NCBI GenBank assembly: GCA_008080745.1
Contig: SHMX01000001.1
Coordinates: forward strand, 244,617 to 308,616
DNA: 64,000 bases
Origin: Candidatus Thorarchaeota archaeon
GTDB lineage: Archaea; Asgardarchaeota; Thorarchaeia; Thorarchaeales; Thorarchaeaceae
Reading direction: 5' to 3'
Shown here: positions 7,533 through 16,751 of the stretch, in pieces
How positions within the stretch are numbered: position 1 is the stretch's first letter
Layout of the letters: each line of letters starts with the position of its first letter
The notes under the pieces: model-generated
The model's database searches: none
Told to the model about the DNA's origin: nothing
What the model saw: only the letters and a program-made list of their open reading frames with translations
Program-made: the position numbers and the translations under genes

Positions 7533-9674
7533 TTAGACTCCGTACCTATGACGATCTAGAAATTCCTGCTTCTTGGAGGGATTCCAGCTCGAAATTGACT
7601 GGACGTACCCCGTTACGCGGCTGAATACCTCTACACCTATATACCCGCACCGAGGACAGGGGATACGGCTGAGGTCTTCGATGGAACCGAACTTGGCGGT
7701 ACGCCAGTCGATGCCGGCCTGATAGGAGCAGGAGGGGCACTGAAGAACGTCTTTAGTGAAGCTGAAGTAGGAGTTCAGAGTGCCCTTGGCGATTTTCTTA
7801 GTCAGAGCCCAGAGAGCATCAGGGTCCGGGTTGGCCTCACCGAGAAAGATGTGGGTGAGCGCTCCGCCGTCCATGTAGGGATGGAACATACCTTCCTTCT
7901 TGATACGCTCAGTAAGTGGAATCTGAGCACCAACGTAGAGAGTGGTGCTATTGGAGTAGTAAGGATTCTCAACATCGCCTTTGAGATACTTGCGAATACC
8001 AGGATAGGAACGATAGTCTTTCTTGGCAAGTCGTCCAGCCGCACTCTCTGCAGGGGTACGAGTCACGCCAAAGGAGAGACCGGTTTCTTCCTCGAATTCG
8101 CTAGCACGTTCTTTGAGGTATTTTAGAACCTTGATACCGAAACGGGTACCCTCGCGTTCATGAAGATGATAACCTGTAGCAATGTGAGCCATCTCCTCGA
8201 ATCCGACGGTTCCCAGAAGGAACTCTCGTTTGGACATCTCAATGAGAGGGTCTCCATTTGGTTTTGGTTGCGTGTAGAAGGGAACGCTACCACTGGCAAT
8301 GAGTCGATCCATGAGCTGTTTCTTCTCAAGAATGACTTCTTTTGATAGTTCGATGTATTCATCAAGTTTTGAGAAGAGTCTGTCCTCATCAGCTCGACCG
8401 ATCCATGCAGCACGTCCGAAGTTGGGAGTCACCATCTGCGAGGCACCAAAGACCATGTTGCCAGTGAGGAATTCTTCCATCTCTTCGTCGTTGCTTGCGG
8501 TCCAGAGGTGAGAGCAACAGCTGCTGCAACCAGCCTCGATACTGGAACGCCAATTGAGATAGTTCTCGAAATAGGGAGAACCATGTTTTGCGGTCAGTTC
8601 TGCAACAAGCCGCCAAGATTCGTCATATTCAGGTTTCATGAATTCTTCTCGAAGTACGATATTTGGTTTTGGAAAACTGAAACCTTTACCCTTTGCATCG
8701 CCCTTCATCATGACCTCCATGAAAGCGTTGAAGAATTGACGAGCCTCATCCTCAAAGTCACCATAGGTTGTCTCGGTCTCTTTGCCACCGGGTAGGACGG
8801 CTGGCACGTCGCGCATGATTTTTGGAATTCCGGGTGTAAGATCTACGCTTGAGAAGATGACCTGTCCACCACGAGCTACATATTGTTGGGTAAGTGTGAA
8901 GATGAGCTGTTGGGCAGATTGTTTGATTTCTTTGTAAGACATACCCTGCATAAATGGTGCGAGGAATGTATTGAAGAAGAAATATCCTTGACCACCCGCA
9001 AAGGAACTCTGTGCAGCTGCAAGCCAGATGGCTGAATGGTTCATTGCCACCGCAAGATGCTTAGCAGGACCTGCAGCACTTGAGTGCATTCCACCGAGAC
9101 CATCTGGTGCGATACCAAGTTTCAGAACTTGACGAAGGTCCCATGTGGCACAATAATCACGAGTTGAGAAGTATTCTCGGTCTTTGATGTAAATATCGCC
9201 CTTCATATGGGCATCAGCTAGATGGGTAGGGATGCTAAGGTATGTGTGCTGCTCCATCACTTGGTCGTGAACCAATTTTGCGATGGTTTCAGGATTACGC
9301 ATAAGATTTGCATTTGATGTGTGGTCGCCAGGATCATGAATAAGTTGACTGAGATCATGCATTGGAATTCCTACACGAGTGTAGAGAATACGTTCTTTTT
9401 CGAGACCCATTTCAGCAAGAACACTGTTACACATCTCACGAATAAGAGGGCCTGATAGGAATCTGATTCCTGATGCAACTATTCGGTCCATGACACGAAC
9501 CGCCACTAATTGAGCATCAGCACGACTCAGATGTGCTTCTAGGATAAGACTCTCAATAATACAACTCGCATCGAAGGGTTCCATGGTTCCGCTGGTCGTT
9601 CTAACCCTGGGTAGTTTCTTCTCTCTCATTCGGATTTCCTCCGAATCAATGATAGTACTACGAATATCAGTCAT
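7533..9674 (-). CDS. nrdD: Anaerobic (class III) ribonucleoside-triphosphate reductase
   Basis: 713 residues, a normal length for archaeal NrdD. An N-terminal ATP-cone domain (about residues 20-110, beginning KLPRVRTTSGTMEPFD) gives allosteric control. The large 10-stranded barrel follows. Near the C-terminus a four-Cys zinc site (CPSC and CPRC) precedes the glycyl-radical loop RVTGY, with the radical Gly at about residue 689. The Cys pair in CSSCCSHLW is the likely site of the catalytic thiol. The enzyme reduces ribonucleotides to deoxyribonucleotides without oxygen. It is probably co-transcribed with the thioredoxin-like gene 2 bases upstream. The radical-SAM activase NrdG is not in this window. 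Local GC is higher than in surrounding genes, especially in the 3' half. Confidence 0.95.
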   Translation of the reverse strand: MTDIRSTIIDSEEIRMREKKLPRVRTTSGTMEPFDASCIIESLILEAHLSRADAQLVAVRVMDRIVASGIRFLSGPLIREMCNSVLAEMGLEKERILYTRVGIPMHDLSQLIHDPGDHTSNANLMRNPETIAKLVHDQVMEQHTYLSIPTHLADAHMKGDIYIKDREYFSTRDYCATWDLRQVLKLGIAPDGLGGMHSSAAGPAKHLAVAMNHSAIWLAAAQSSFAGGQGYFFFNTFLAPFMQGMSYKEIKQSAQQLIFTLTQQYVARGGQVIFSSVDLTPGIPKIMRDVPAVLPGGKETETTYGDFEDEARQFFNAFMEVMMKGDAKGKGFSFPKPNIVLREEFMKPEYDESWRLVAELTAKHGSPYFENYLNWRSSIEAGCSSCCSHLWTASNDEEMEEFLTGNMVFGASQMVTPNFGRAAWIGRADEDRLFSKLDEYIELSKEVILEKKQLMDRLIASGSVPFYTQPKPNGDPLIEMSKREFLLGTVGFEEMAHIATGYHLHEREGTRFGIKVLKYLKERASEFEEETGLSFGVTRTPAESAAGRLAKKDYRSYPGIRKYLKGDVENPYYSNSTTLYVGAQIPLTERIKKEGMFHPYMDGGALTHIFLGEANPDPDALWALTKKIAKGTLNSYFSFTKDVLQCPSCSYQAGIDWRTAKFGSIEDLSRIPCPRCGYIGVEVFSRVTGYVQSISSWNPSKKQEFLDRHRYGV

Positions 9675-9676
9675 AT

Positions 9677-9976
9677 CTATTCAACTCCCACATCCTTGCG
9701 GATACCATCAATGGTTGGAATCGTACCAGAATATAGCATCTTTAGTGAACCATCATTCTCCATAATTATCGAGGGCGTACTAGCAATGAAAACTTGTTCT
9801 TCTAATAATCTAAATTCCAAATCAGGGTCCATTTCTTGCAGATCAACTGTTTTCACAATGACTTCTCCTTCAGCAAACGCTTCCTCTAAGACTGCCTTAG
9901 CAGCAGGACAGTTCACACATTGCTCCTGCGTGAATAGGTATAGAGTAATATCTGTCGTAGTGATTCCTCCCGGCAT
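9677..9976 (-). CDS. Thioredoxin/glutaredoxin-like protein linked to NrdD
   Basis: 99 residues with a thioredoxin fold: first strand DITLYLFTQEQ, active-site CVNC (CxxC), a following helix, then the cis-Pro region STPSIIMENDG. Only two bases separate its stop from the nrdD start, so it is probably translated with the reductase. It is a good candidate for the dithiol donor or maintenance protein of class III reductase, in place of formate as reductant. This role is inferred from position. The ATG start lies inside the 3' end of a possible small upstream ORF (9897-10115). Confidence 0.85.
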   Translation of the reverse strand: MPGGITTTDITLYLFTQEQCVNCPAAKAVLEEAFAEGEVIVKTVDLQEMDPDLEFRLLEEQVFIASTPSIIMENDGSLKMLYSGTIPTIDGIRKDVGVE

Positions 9977-10115
9977 ATGATGTTTGCCCGGTCCTCTCCC
10001 CGGCGCAAACTATCTCAAATTTGCAATCTTCGCATAAAAGATTTGTCGCACCGTAATTGCCTCTCTGAGTGCATTCTAGTAGAATCACAGAGGGTCGAAA
10101 AGAGGAAATGGTCAT
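9897..10115 (-). CDS. Possible small Cys-rich protein upstream of the NrdD-thioredoxin pair
   Basis: A 72-codon frame that overlaps the thioredoxin gene by 80 bases. The part outside the overlap reads ILLECTQRGNYGATNLLCED and then CKFEIVCAGE, with a spaced Cys pattern (C, CxxC, C) that looks like a metal- or redox-binding mini-domain. The part inside the overlap looks like shadow. It could be a real short protein ending in the overlap, or chance. Confidence 0.3.
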   Translation of the reverse strand: MTISSFRPSVILLECTQRGNYGATNLLCEDCKFEIVCAGERTGQTSYAGRNHYDRYYSIPIHAGAMCELSCC

Positions 10116-10377
10116 GACATGAATAAGTCACCTATAGTGCCTAATAACCTCCGATAATAATCTACACAATCCAAGGCTTAACTATGTTAATACTCAAAGA
10201 TTGTGCAGTTGCATCTAAGAACATGCCTTGAGTTTGGTAGTTCTTTGTAGCGCCCTAGGCATTAGAAAATAGAGTGGTTCTCGCGCCAATTGAGCGTGTA
10301 CTTACGAGCATAAGAAAGATACTGCAAACAATGATAAGCCAAATGAAATCGAACAGTAAACGAAGGTTGATACAAAA

Positions 10378-11001
10378 ATGCCAACTTATCTTAGAGTAAA
10401 GACCCCAGTGGATGGTTGGATACGGATAGTAAGAAAGATCATGTCCACGGGAATAACTCGACAGGATGAACGAAATAGTGATACTCGCTGGTTGGATAAT
10501 GTAATGATTCATATCATGAATCCCTTTGATGATCGGGTAAGTGAAATATACCCCTTCAGTGAGAAGGTACTGAAAGAGAAGTATTCCACCCAATTACTAA
10601 ATCCAGATAGGTTGGATTTTGACTACACTTATGGGGAGCGATTGAATGCTTGGGGAGAAGAAACTATCAACCAAATTGACTATGTCATTTCAAAGCTGAA
10701 AAGCAATCCACACACAAGACGTGCTGTTGCTACCACTTGGGATCCGAGAAAAGATATTCAAGTGGATGAAGTACCATGTCTGAATCATTTTGTATTTATG
10801 AAAAGATTAGACCAGTTAGATATCTCCGTGATGATTAGGTCAAATGATATGTACGGTGCATGGCCTGCCAACGTCTATGCTCTAGGGGATTTGTTAAGAT
10901 ATGTTTCAGATGGGACCAATTTAATGCCGGGCACCATAACAACACTCTCTGTAAATGCCCATATCTATAAACATGATTGGGAATCAGCTAACAAGGTCTA
11001 A
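10378..11001 (+). CDS. thyA: Archaeal-type thymidylate synthase (short ThyA)
   Basis: 207 residues, the length of the archaeal thymidylate synthase family and shorter than bacterial ThyA. The catalytic Cys is in DEVPCLNHFVF, followed by the dUMP-binding region LDISVMIRSNDMYGAWPANV with the conserved R-S-N-D, and the C-terminal TLSVNAHIYKHDW with the H-x-Y pair. It converts dUMP to dTMP with a methylene-tetrahydropterin cofactor, so it links to the C1 genes near 32-38 kb. It sits close to nrdD, the other deoxynucleotide gene, but on the opposite strand. The 262 bases upstream contain no gene I can support. Confidence 0.9.
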   Translation: MPTYLRVKTPVDGWIRIVRKIMSTGITRQDERNSDTRWLDNVMIHIMNPFDDRVSEIYPFSEKVLKEKYSTQLLNPDRLDFDYTYGERLNAWGEETINQIDYVISKLKSNPHTRRAVATTWDPRKDIQVDEVPCLNHFVFMKRLDQLDISVMIRSNDMYGAWPANVYALGDLLRYVSDGTNLMPGTITTLSVNAHIYKHDWESANKV

Positions 11002-11038
11002 TAAGAGTAAGATAAATTTTTAACTATGACAGCGTAGT

Positions 11039-11686
11039 ATGTTTCCTACTGTAACTATGATGGAGTCGCCGAATTTGGACAATCATGACAAGCAAATTAT
11101 TTCGATGTTACTTGAAGACGGAAGAAGAAGCCTTTCGGAGATTGGCGACAAAATTGGGATGTCCCATGTTGCTATCAGCAAACGATTAGATAGATTGCTT
11201 AGTGAAGATCAGATAAAGATTCAAGCAGCTGTAAATGCAGATTCTATCGATGCGAAGATTCTCTTTGTGGGCCTTGAGACGGAAAATATGGAAGTTACTG
11301 AACACCTCATTGAGAAATACAAGGACTGTCCCAGAATAATAACCTTAGCACCAGTCACCGGACGATACAATCTATTTGCAGTGATGGTTGTTGAGGATAC
11401 ATGGACCTTAGAATCCATAATTGGTACCTGTAGTATGAGTACAGAAAAGGGAGTTAGAAAATCAGAGTCTTGGTTTGGCAATGCCCCAGCAATACCAAAA
11501 TATCTACCTCTTGATCTTAGTCCCGAACAGACGGATAGCAAAACCCCCTGTGGAAGAGATTGTGCAACATGCAGAAGATATGAGATTGACAAATGTGTTG
11601 GATGTCCGCCTTCTAGTGTTTATGAGGGGTTGCTTTGGAAATCTGATAAAACAAAACCACGCAGAAGAAGAAAAAGCAGAACCTAG
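11039..11686 (+). CDS. Lrp/AsnC-type transcriptional regulator with Cys-rich tail
   Basis: 215 residues. The N-terminal winged helix-turn-helix (LDNHDKQIISMLLEDGRRSL then the recognition helix SHVAISKRLDRLL) is typical of Lrp/AsnC proteins. The middle has an Asp-pocket-like beta-alpha-beta (GLETENMEVTEHLIEKYKDC and YNLFAVMVVED). The C-terminal 50 residues add a CGRDCATC...CVGCPP cluster with five Cys and a basic tail (KPRRRRKSRT). The extra Cys cluster is a likely metal or redox sensor. It is not part of ordinary Lrp proteins, though archaeal versions with such tails exist. Targets are unknown. Confidence 0.82.
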   Translation: MFPTVTMMESPNLDNHDKQIISMLLEDGRRSLSEIGDKIGMSHVAISKRLDRLLSEDQIKIQAAVNADSIDAKILFVGLETENMEVTEHLIEKYKDCPRIITLAPVTGRYNLFAVMVVEDTWTLESIIGTCSMSTEKGVRKSESWFGNAPAIPKYLPLDLSPEQTDSKTPCGRDCATCRRYEIDKCVGCPPSSVYEGLLWKSDKTKPRRRRKSRT

Positions 11687-11731
11687 AGTAAGAGTTAACT
11701 TGGTTGATTCAGTCAATTCCTTGTGTGAAAA

Positions 11732-12319
11732 ATGGCAGATTACTTTGTTCACGATAAAGCAATTGTAGATGAAGGAGCAGAAATAGGAAAAGATACGCGA
11801 ATATGGCACTTTGCTCACGTGAGAGGAACTGCCAAGATCGGTAGCGGTTGTAATATTGGTAAGGATGTCTACATTGATGCAGAGGTGGTTATTGGCAACA
11901 GCGTAAAAATCCAGAATGGAGTGTCTGTTTACCATGGTGTTACCATAGAGGACGATGTGTTCTGCGGACCGCATATGACCTTCACAAACGATATGTATCC
12001 CAGGGCATTTGGAAACTCTTGGGAGGTCGTGGAAACCCTCGTAAAGAAAGGAGCTTCTATCGGAGCCCATGCAACTATCGTCTGTGATACGATATTGGGC
12101 GAATATTGCATGGTGGGTAGTGGTGCAGTTGTTACCAAGAATGTGCCAGCTTATGGGTTAGTAGTAGGCAATCCAGCAAAACTAGTTGGTTTTGTCTGCA
12201 AATGTGGAATTCCACTCAAAGAAGAAGCAAGCATCACAGATCAGGAAGTAGTATTCAAATGCAGTAGTTGTGATGAAGAGATTGTCATTCCAAGAGATGT
12301 TTACGACCAGGTTGGGTAG
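11732..12319 (+). CDS. Hexapeptide-repeat (left-handed beta-helix) sugar N-acetyltransferase
   Basis: 195 residues made mostly of hexapeptide repeats (for example IGKDTRIWHFAHVRGTAKIG, then CNIGKDVYIDAEVVIGNSV), the hallmark of trimeric left-handed beta-helix acyltransferases. The segment GPHMTFTNDMYPRA with its His and Asn-Asp matches the WlbB/PglD-like UDP-amino-sugar N-acetyltransferases. After the helix comes a zinc-ribbon-like end, CKCG then CSSC. The likely role is acetylation of an amino sugar for surface glycans. No other glycan gene is adjacent; the EF-2 paralogue starts 7 bases downstream and may be co-transcribed. Confidence 0.82.
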   Translation: MADYFVHDKAIVDEGAEIGKDTRIWHFAHVRGTAKIGSGCNIGKDVYIDAEVVIGNSVKIQNGVSVYHGVTIEDDVFCGPHMTFTNDMYPRAFGNSWEVVETLVKKGASIGAHATIVCDTILGEYCMVGSGAVVTKNVPAYGLVVGNPAKLVGFVCKCGIPLKEEASITDQEVVFKCSSCDEEIVIPRDVYDQVG

Positions 12320-12325
12320 TAACCA

Positions 12326-14407
12326 GTGTCTCATCTATACAAGAAATTTGTTTCCGAACGAGTTATTGGTCTTGTTAATGCAACCAATAGGATCAGAAAT
12401 TGCACTGTAATAGCGCATATAGATCACGGAAAAACAACTCTGACTGATTCCTTGATAGCTGCATCGGGTCTTCTATCAAAAGAAGTAGCCGCAAGTGCAC
12501 GATTGATGGATTATGATATGATTGAACAGGAGAGAGGTATTACAATCAAGGCATCTAGTATCTCACTGATCCATGATTTCGATGGTGAAGAGCATCTGAT
12601 TCATCTCATAGACACACCCGGACATATAGACTTCTCTAGCCATGTCACAAGAGGATTGAGGATGACCGATGGGGCAATTGTGGTGGTTGATGTCATAGAG
12701 GGAATAATGGTTCAGACTGAAACTGTAACACGACAGGCTTTGGATGAGCTTGTTCGACCTATACTATTTGTCAATAAGGTTGATAGGTTGATCACAGAGA
12801 AAAAATTAGATGTCATGAAGATTGCAAAAGAGATTAACAAGACCGTAAAAGAGTACAATGACCTTCTTGGTAAATATCTTTCAGAAGAGGAGTTGGAAAA
12901 GTGGGATATTTCATTTGTTTCAGGAAACCTTAGCATTGGATCAGCCCTCGATAAATGGGGATTTGGACTAGATATACTGATGAAAAAAGCTGGGACTAAA
13001 CGACCAAAAGATTTAGCATCGGCATTTATTGAGATTCTCCAAGAGATTGTTGAAATCTACAAAGCAGGAAGAGAGAAAGAACTTGCGGAAAAGTATCCTG
13101 TTGCGAAAGTAGTGCTTGATTCAGTAGTAAAGAAGTTGCCAAGTCCGAAAGAGGCACAATTGTACAGAGTACCTAAATTCTGGACCGAAATTGCTGACTC
13201 GAGTATTTATGAGAATATGATAGAATGCAGCTCTGAAGGGCCCTGTGTTGTGGTTGTCAGTAATGTCCAACCAGACAGGCATGCTGGTAATGTAGCCACT
13301 GTACGAGTATATTCTGGAACACTAAGAAGAGGAACACCGTTAAGAAATATCAGAACCAATCAAGTTGACAAGAGTCTGCAGATAGGAATACAGATGGTCA
13401 AAGCAAGAGCAGCACTACAAGAAGTGCCTGCTGGAAATCTTGCCTTTGTGACAGGGGTGAAAGGAGTAGCAATAGGTGATACATTGGTAGATGATGTGAA
13501 GGATACAATCCAAGCTATGTCTGTTCTCCAGTATCCAACTGAGCCCGTAGTAACCTATACTATTGAACCAAAGAAACTTTCAGAATTAGGATCTATTGCG
13601 GACCCTATTGAAGAATATGCACAAACAGATCCAGCATTAGAATTCGAACTCAATCCTGAAACCGGAGAGATGCTCCTGTCAGGAGCAGGGGAGCTACATG
13701 TAGAAATCAGTATGAAAATGCTGGAGAGGAAAGGTGTCGAGATAAGATTAGGACGACCGATGGTTCTGCTAAAGGAACAGCTGACTCAAGGTGGGGAACC
13801 ATGTTCTGCAGGAAGTATACCTCATAGCGAATTTACGGTGGTAGCTGCTATCACCCCGGAGGGAGAAAAGGAGTTCGAGGGACCGGTACTTGCTAAGAAC
13901 TCTCAGACTGATTGTTATTTGATTGATAAGACTAATTCAATTAATTCTGCAAGCGATGAAGCTGAATGGATTCGAGAAGGGTTCAGATATTTGATTCAAC
14001 AGGGACCTGTAAAAGGGGAAAGAATGAGAAGACTCACACTCAATATTGAAAGAGTTAGATTGAGAAGCGAGGTGCCCGAAACATCATGGACAGATGTAAC
14101 ATCTCCGTTCATTCGTGCATCACGAGCCAGCATCAAGACAGGAAAACCGCAAGTGCTTGAACCGTGGATCAAGATGGAATTCAGCAGTCCCGAGGAGTAT
14201 GTGGGAACACTCACATCAATTTTAGCAAAGCGAAAAGGAAGAATCATCACAATCGACTCGCTAAGAACGCTATACAGGGTAGAGGCAGAGTTACCAGTAA
14301 GCGAATCCTTTGGATTGGCAAATGAGATGAGAACAGCAACTTCTGGGTGGGTCTCGTGGGGTGCAGAAGCAGGAGGATATAGGGCCCTTGATGCAAAATA
14401 CGAATGA
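12326..14407 (+). CDS. Elongation factor 2 paralogue lacking the diphthamide motif
   Basis: 693 residues from a GTG start. The G domain is intact: AHIDHGKTTLTDSL (P-loop), ERGITI (switch), DTPGHIDF and NKVDRL. Domains II-V follow in normal order, with DPALEFELNPETGE in domain III. In domain IV the canonical loop with the modified His (HxDxxHRGxxQ in EF-2) is replaced, around residues 579-595, by LRSEVPETSWTDVTSP, which has no His. So it cannot carry diphthamide. Paralogues of this kind have been described in Asgard archaea; the true EF-2 would be elsewhere. Function may be an alternative translocase, ribosome recycling or stress factor. Confidence 0.85.
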   Translation: MSHLYKKFVSERVIGLVNATNRIRNCTVIAHIDHGKTTLTDSLIAASGLLSKEVAASARLMDYDMIEQERGITIKASSISLIHDFDGEEHLIHLIDTPGHIDFSSHVTRGLRMTDGAIVVVDVIEGIMVQTETVTRQALDELVRPILFVNKVDRLITEKKLDVMKIAKEINKTVKEYNDLLGKYLSEEELEKWDISFVSGNLSIGSALDKWGFGLDILMKKAGTKRPKDLASAFIEILQEIVEIYKAGREKELAEKYPVAKVVLDSVVKKLPSPKEAQLYRVPKFWTEIADSSIYENMIECSSEGPCVVVVSNVQPDRHAGNVATVRVYSGTLRRGTPLRNIRTNQVDKSLQIGIQMVKARAALQEVPAGNLAFVTGVKGVAIGDTLVDDVKDTIQAMSVLQYPTEPVVTYTIEPKKLSELGSIADPIEEYAQTDPALEFELNPETGEMLLSGAGELHVEISMKMLERKGVEIRLGRPMVLLKEQLTQGGEPCSAGSIPHSEFTVVAAITPEGEKEFEGPVLAKNSQTDCYLIDKTNSINSASDEAEWIREGFRYLIQQGPVKGERMRRLTLNIERVRLRSEVPETSWTDVTSPFIRASRASIKTGKPQVLEPWIKMEFSSPEEYVGTLTSILAKRKGRIITIDSLRTLYRVEAELPVSESFGLANEMRTATSGWVSWGAEAGGYRALDAKYE

Positions 14408-14408
14408 T

Positions 14409-16697
14409 TCACTGACGAAGATAATAACGTTTATTCATCTCTTGACCTAAACGATTTAGAACCCGTCTGTCAACTAAAGCAATATTGTCCATCATAATCA
14501 ATGCACGAGTGATATTGGAAAATACAGCATTTAGGTAGGGTTGTGCCTGTGAGAATTCAGACTGCTCCACCATCTGAAGGTAGGCTTCTGCAATTTTAGT
14601 TAGTCCCAACCAATCTTCTGTAAGAATAAAATCGAACCTTGCAGGTACTTCTATTTTGGTAAGTTTATCTTCACCCCATTCAATATCAGAATTATAGTGG
14701 GTCTGCAAAGCTAGAGCAAAGCGAAGGAGAATATTTGCTAGAGAACCCGCAGTTGCAGTGATAAATTCAGAGGACTCGTCGTAATCCGTTTCAACTCGGG
14801 AAACTACATCAAAAGCTTTTGCTGATTGATAGAGTCCATTGGATAATTTAGAATAATCATGATTATCATAAAACGCCTTGATAGTTTGGGCAAGATTAGT
14901 CTGTCCAATCCAATAATGTGCCAAGAGGTCATCTACTTGATGAAGTGCACTGTCAACTGGCTCATGGATTGTCACCCCCATTTGCAGGTTAATTGTTTCA
15001 AGGTTCATCTTTGCGATAGCCATGGCAGATAGAAGGTGACAGACATCAGCCAAGGCTTTATTCTCCTTGGCAAATCTTCGAGTCTCATCTCTCAAATCTT
15101 TCCAAGACGACTCGACATAGGGAATAAGTAGAGAGAGACCACGAATGAAAACAGTATCACCATCCACCTGATAATCAGATAACATTCTATTCAGATCATC
15201 AAATAATCGCAGAAGTCGAGGGTTAAGTGGTTCATTGTGTCGAAGAGTTAGCCAGACAATATCATAAGTGGCAATAGCAACTTCGATAAAAGTACGAGTA
15301 TCTGTCGGGAATAAGGGAACGTATTGAGTAAGGATCATCCTTAATTGTTCTTGATAATCGCCCTCGTTCATGCGCAGGTCCAATAGTTTTCTACCTAGGA
15401 GAGTTCCAAGAAGTTCTATTTCTGCAATTGAACCAATTTTTCTTAGTTCTTCTCGTATCTGAATAGACCGATCAAAGGCCTCTTGCCCGATAGACCAGAA
15501 CTCATCAGATTCCGTGGATAGACAAATCCAACCAAGAGCATTTTCAGTTCTTCCAAGTTCAATCCTGATATCACGGTCAAATTTTTCCAATTTGACTAAT
15601 ACTGATTTTGCCCGAGACATAAACTCAACACTACGAGTTAAATTTTCATGGTCACCAAGCATGCCATGAGAAAATCCCAGACAGACCAGACATTTGTAAT
15701 GGTTCAAGATTTGATTAGGGTTTGATTCGTCTAATGTTTCATAGAAATCTAAGGATTCAGATAACCATTCGATAGCTTGTGGAACCCCTTCTCGCCATCC
15801 GTTTGCAAGGATATTAGACCCAATGATGACTCCTGCTAATGCAGTAAAATCTTCATCACACTCACCAGCTTCTACCGCCTCTTTACAGGCCTTTGCAGAT
15901 TTCTTTGCTAAGGCTCTCGCAGTATCATAAGGAACAGATTCATCCCGTGTTTCATTTACACTTAGTTGCAACAATACAGATGCAGTAAGAATGGGCTTTT
16001 TCAACTCTTCAGCCTGTTTTTCTAAATCTCTTAGTAGTTTTCGAGCTTCATCATACATTCCAAGCTCAGTAAGTACAAGAGATGCATTTAGACTAACTTC
16101 GATATTGAGATCATCAAGTCCTAGTTTCTTGGTTCGTCGCATGAGAGAGTTCAGTAAAGCATCTGCACAGTCGAATAAACCCACTTCAATCAACTTCCAA
16201 GCGAGTTGATGAGCTTCGTGTAATGTCATTATTGAAGAGAATCTGTGGCCACGGCTCAGAATGGCATCAACAATTGTAATAACTTGATCCGTCAAGAAAG
16301 GTATCAGAGGACGAAGATTAAGCCTTAAGGCGCTCTCCATACCCATTCCATATTCCCCCATTATGTCGAGCAGCTGGGGAATGGCATCCATATCAGGAAG
16401 GATATCCAGCTCGCTCAGACGATAGCCACTGGTATAGCGGGTATCAAGAAGAAGAAGGAGTTCTGGTAGAACCCGATCTTCACTGAATGATAGACGAACA
16501 ACAAGTTCAGTAAGCTTGGTATTAGCGACCTCGGGACGGCGTAAAATTATTTCTTCAATTGACCGTGCAATCTCAAAATAGAGCTCAGAATCAGTAGATG
16601 CACTAATGCCTAAAGTTTGTATAGTTGATAATCCATCATCAAGAGACATTGATGCATATAGTATGTCTCGAATGGTGGCATTGAGTGCTGACTCCAA
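14409..16697 (-). CDS. Large alpha-solenoid (TPR-like) protein, 762 aa
   Basis: An almost wholly helical protein with repeated helix pairs of about 34-40 residues, for example LNASLVLTELGMYDEARKLL followed by RDLEKQAEELKKPILTASVL, the pattern of TPR/SEL-type repeats. There is no signal peptide, membrane segment or enzyme motif. The TTG start is chosen because AGGAGA stands 8 bases upstream. It is the last gene of a minus-strand run (roadblock, thioredoxin, two KaiC-like ATPases, solenoid) and is probably a scaffold for that system. In eukaryotic coats an alpha-solenoid pairs with a beta-propeller; a separate WD40 propeller gene lies 3 kb away. That parallel is inference. Confidence 0.72.
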   Translation of the reverse strand: MESALNATIRDILYASMSLDDGLSTIQTLGISASTDSELYFEIARSIEEIILRRPEVANTKLTELVVRLSFSEDRVLPELLLLLDTRYTSGYRLSELDILPDMDAIPQLLDIMGEYGMGMESALRLNLRPLIPFLTDQVITIVDAILSRGHRFSSIMTLHEAHQLAWKLIEVGLFDCADALLNSLMRRTKKLGLDDLNIEVSLNASLVLTELGMYDEARKLLRDLEKQAEELKKPILTASVLLQLSVNETRDESVPYDTARALAKKSAKACKEAVEAGECDEDFTALAGVIIGSNILANGWREGVPQAIEWLSESLDFYETLDESNPNQILNHYKCLVCLGFSHGMLGDHENLTRSVEFMSRAKSVLVKLEKFDRDIRIELGRTENALGWICLSTESDEFWSIGQEAFDRSIQIREELRKIGSIAEIELLGTLLGRKLLDLRMNEGDYQEQLRMILTQYVPLFPTDTRTFIEVAIATYDIVWLTLRHNEPLNPRLLRLFDDLNRMLSDYQVDGDTVFIRGLSLLIPYVESSWKDLRDETRRFAKENKALADVCHLLSAMAIAKMNLETINLQMGVTIHEPVDSALHQVDDLLAHYWIGQTNLAQTIKAFYDNHDYSKLSNGLYQSAKAFDVVSRVETDYDESSEFITATAGSLANILLRFALALQTHYNSDIEWGEDKLTKIEVPARFDFILTEDWLGLTKIAEAYLQMVEQSEFSQAQPYLNAVFSNITRALIMMDNIALVDRRVLNRLGQEMNKRYYLRQ

Positions 16698-16751
16698 TTT
16701 TCTTTCTCCTATCAGTTATCTTTGCTCTAATATTATCTGCCAATAAGTCTT

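Noticed and set aside
10255..10593. 112-codon minus-strand frame opposite the thyA start, with a hydrophobic stretch
   Set aside because: Most of it is antisense to the conserved thyA coding region, it has no ribosome site, and the hydrophobic part follows from complementary codons.
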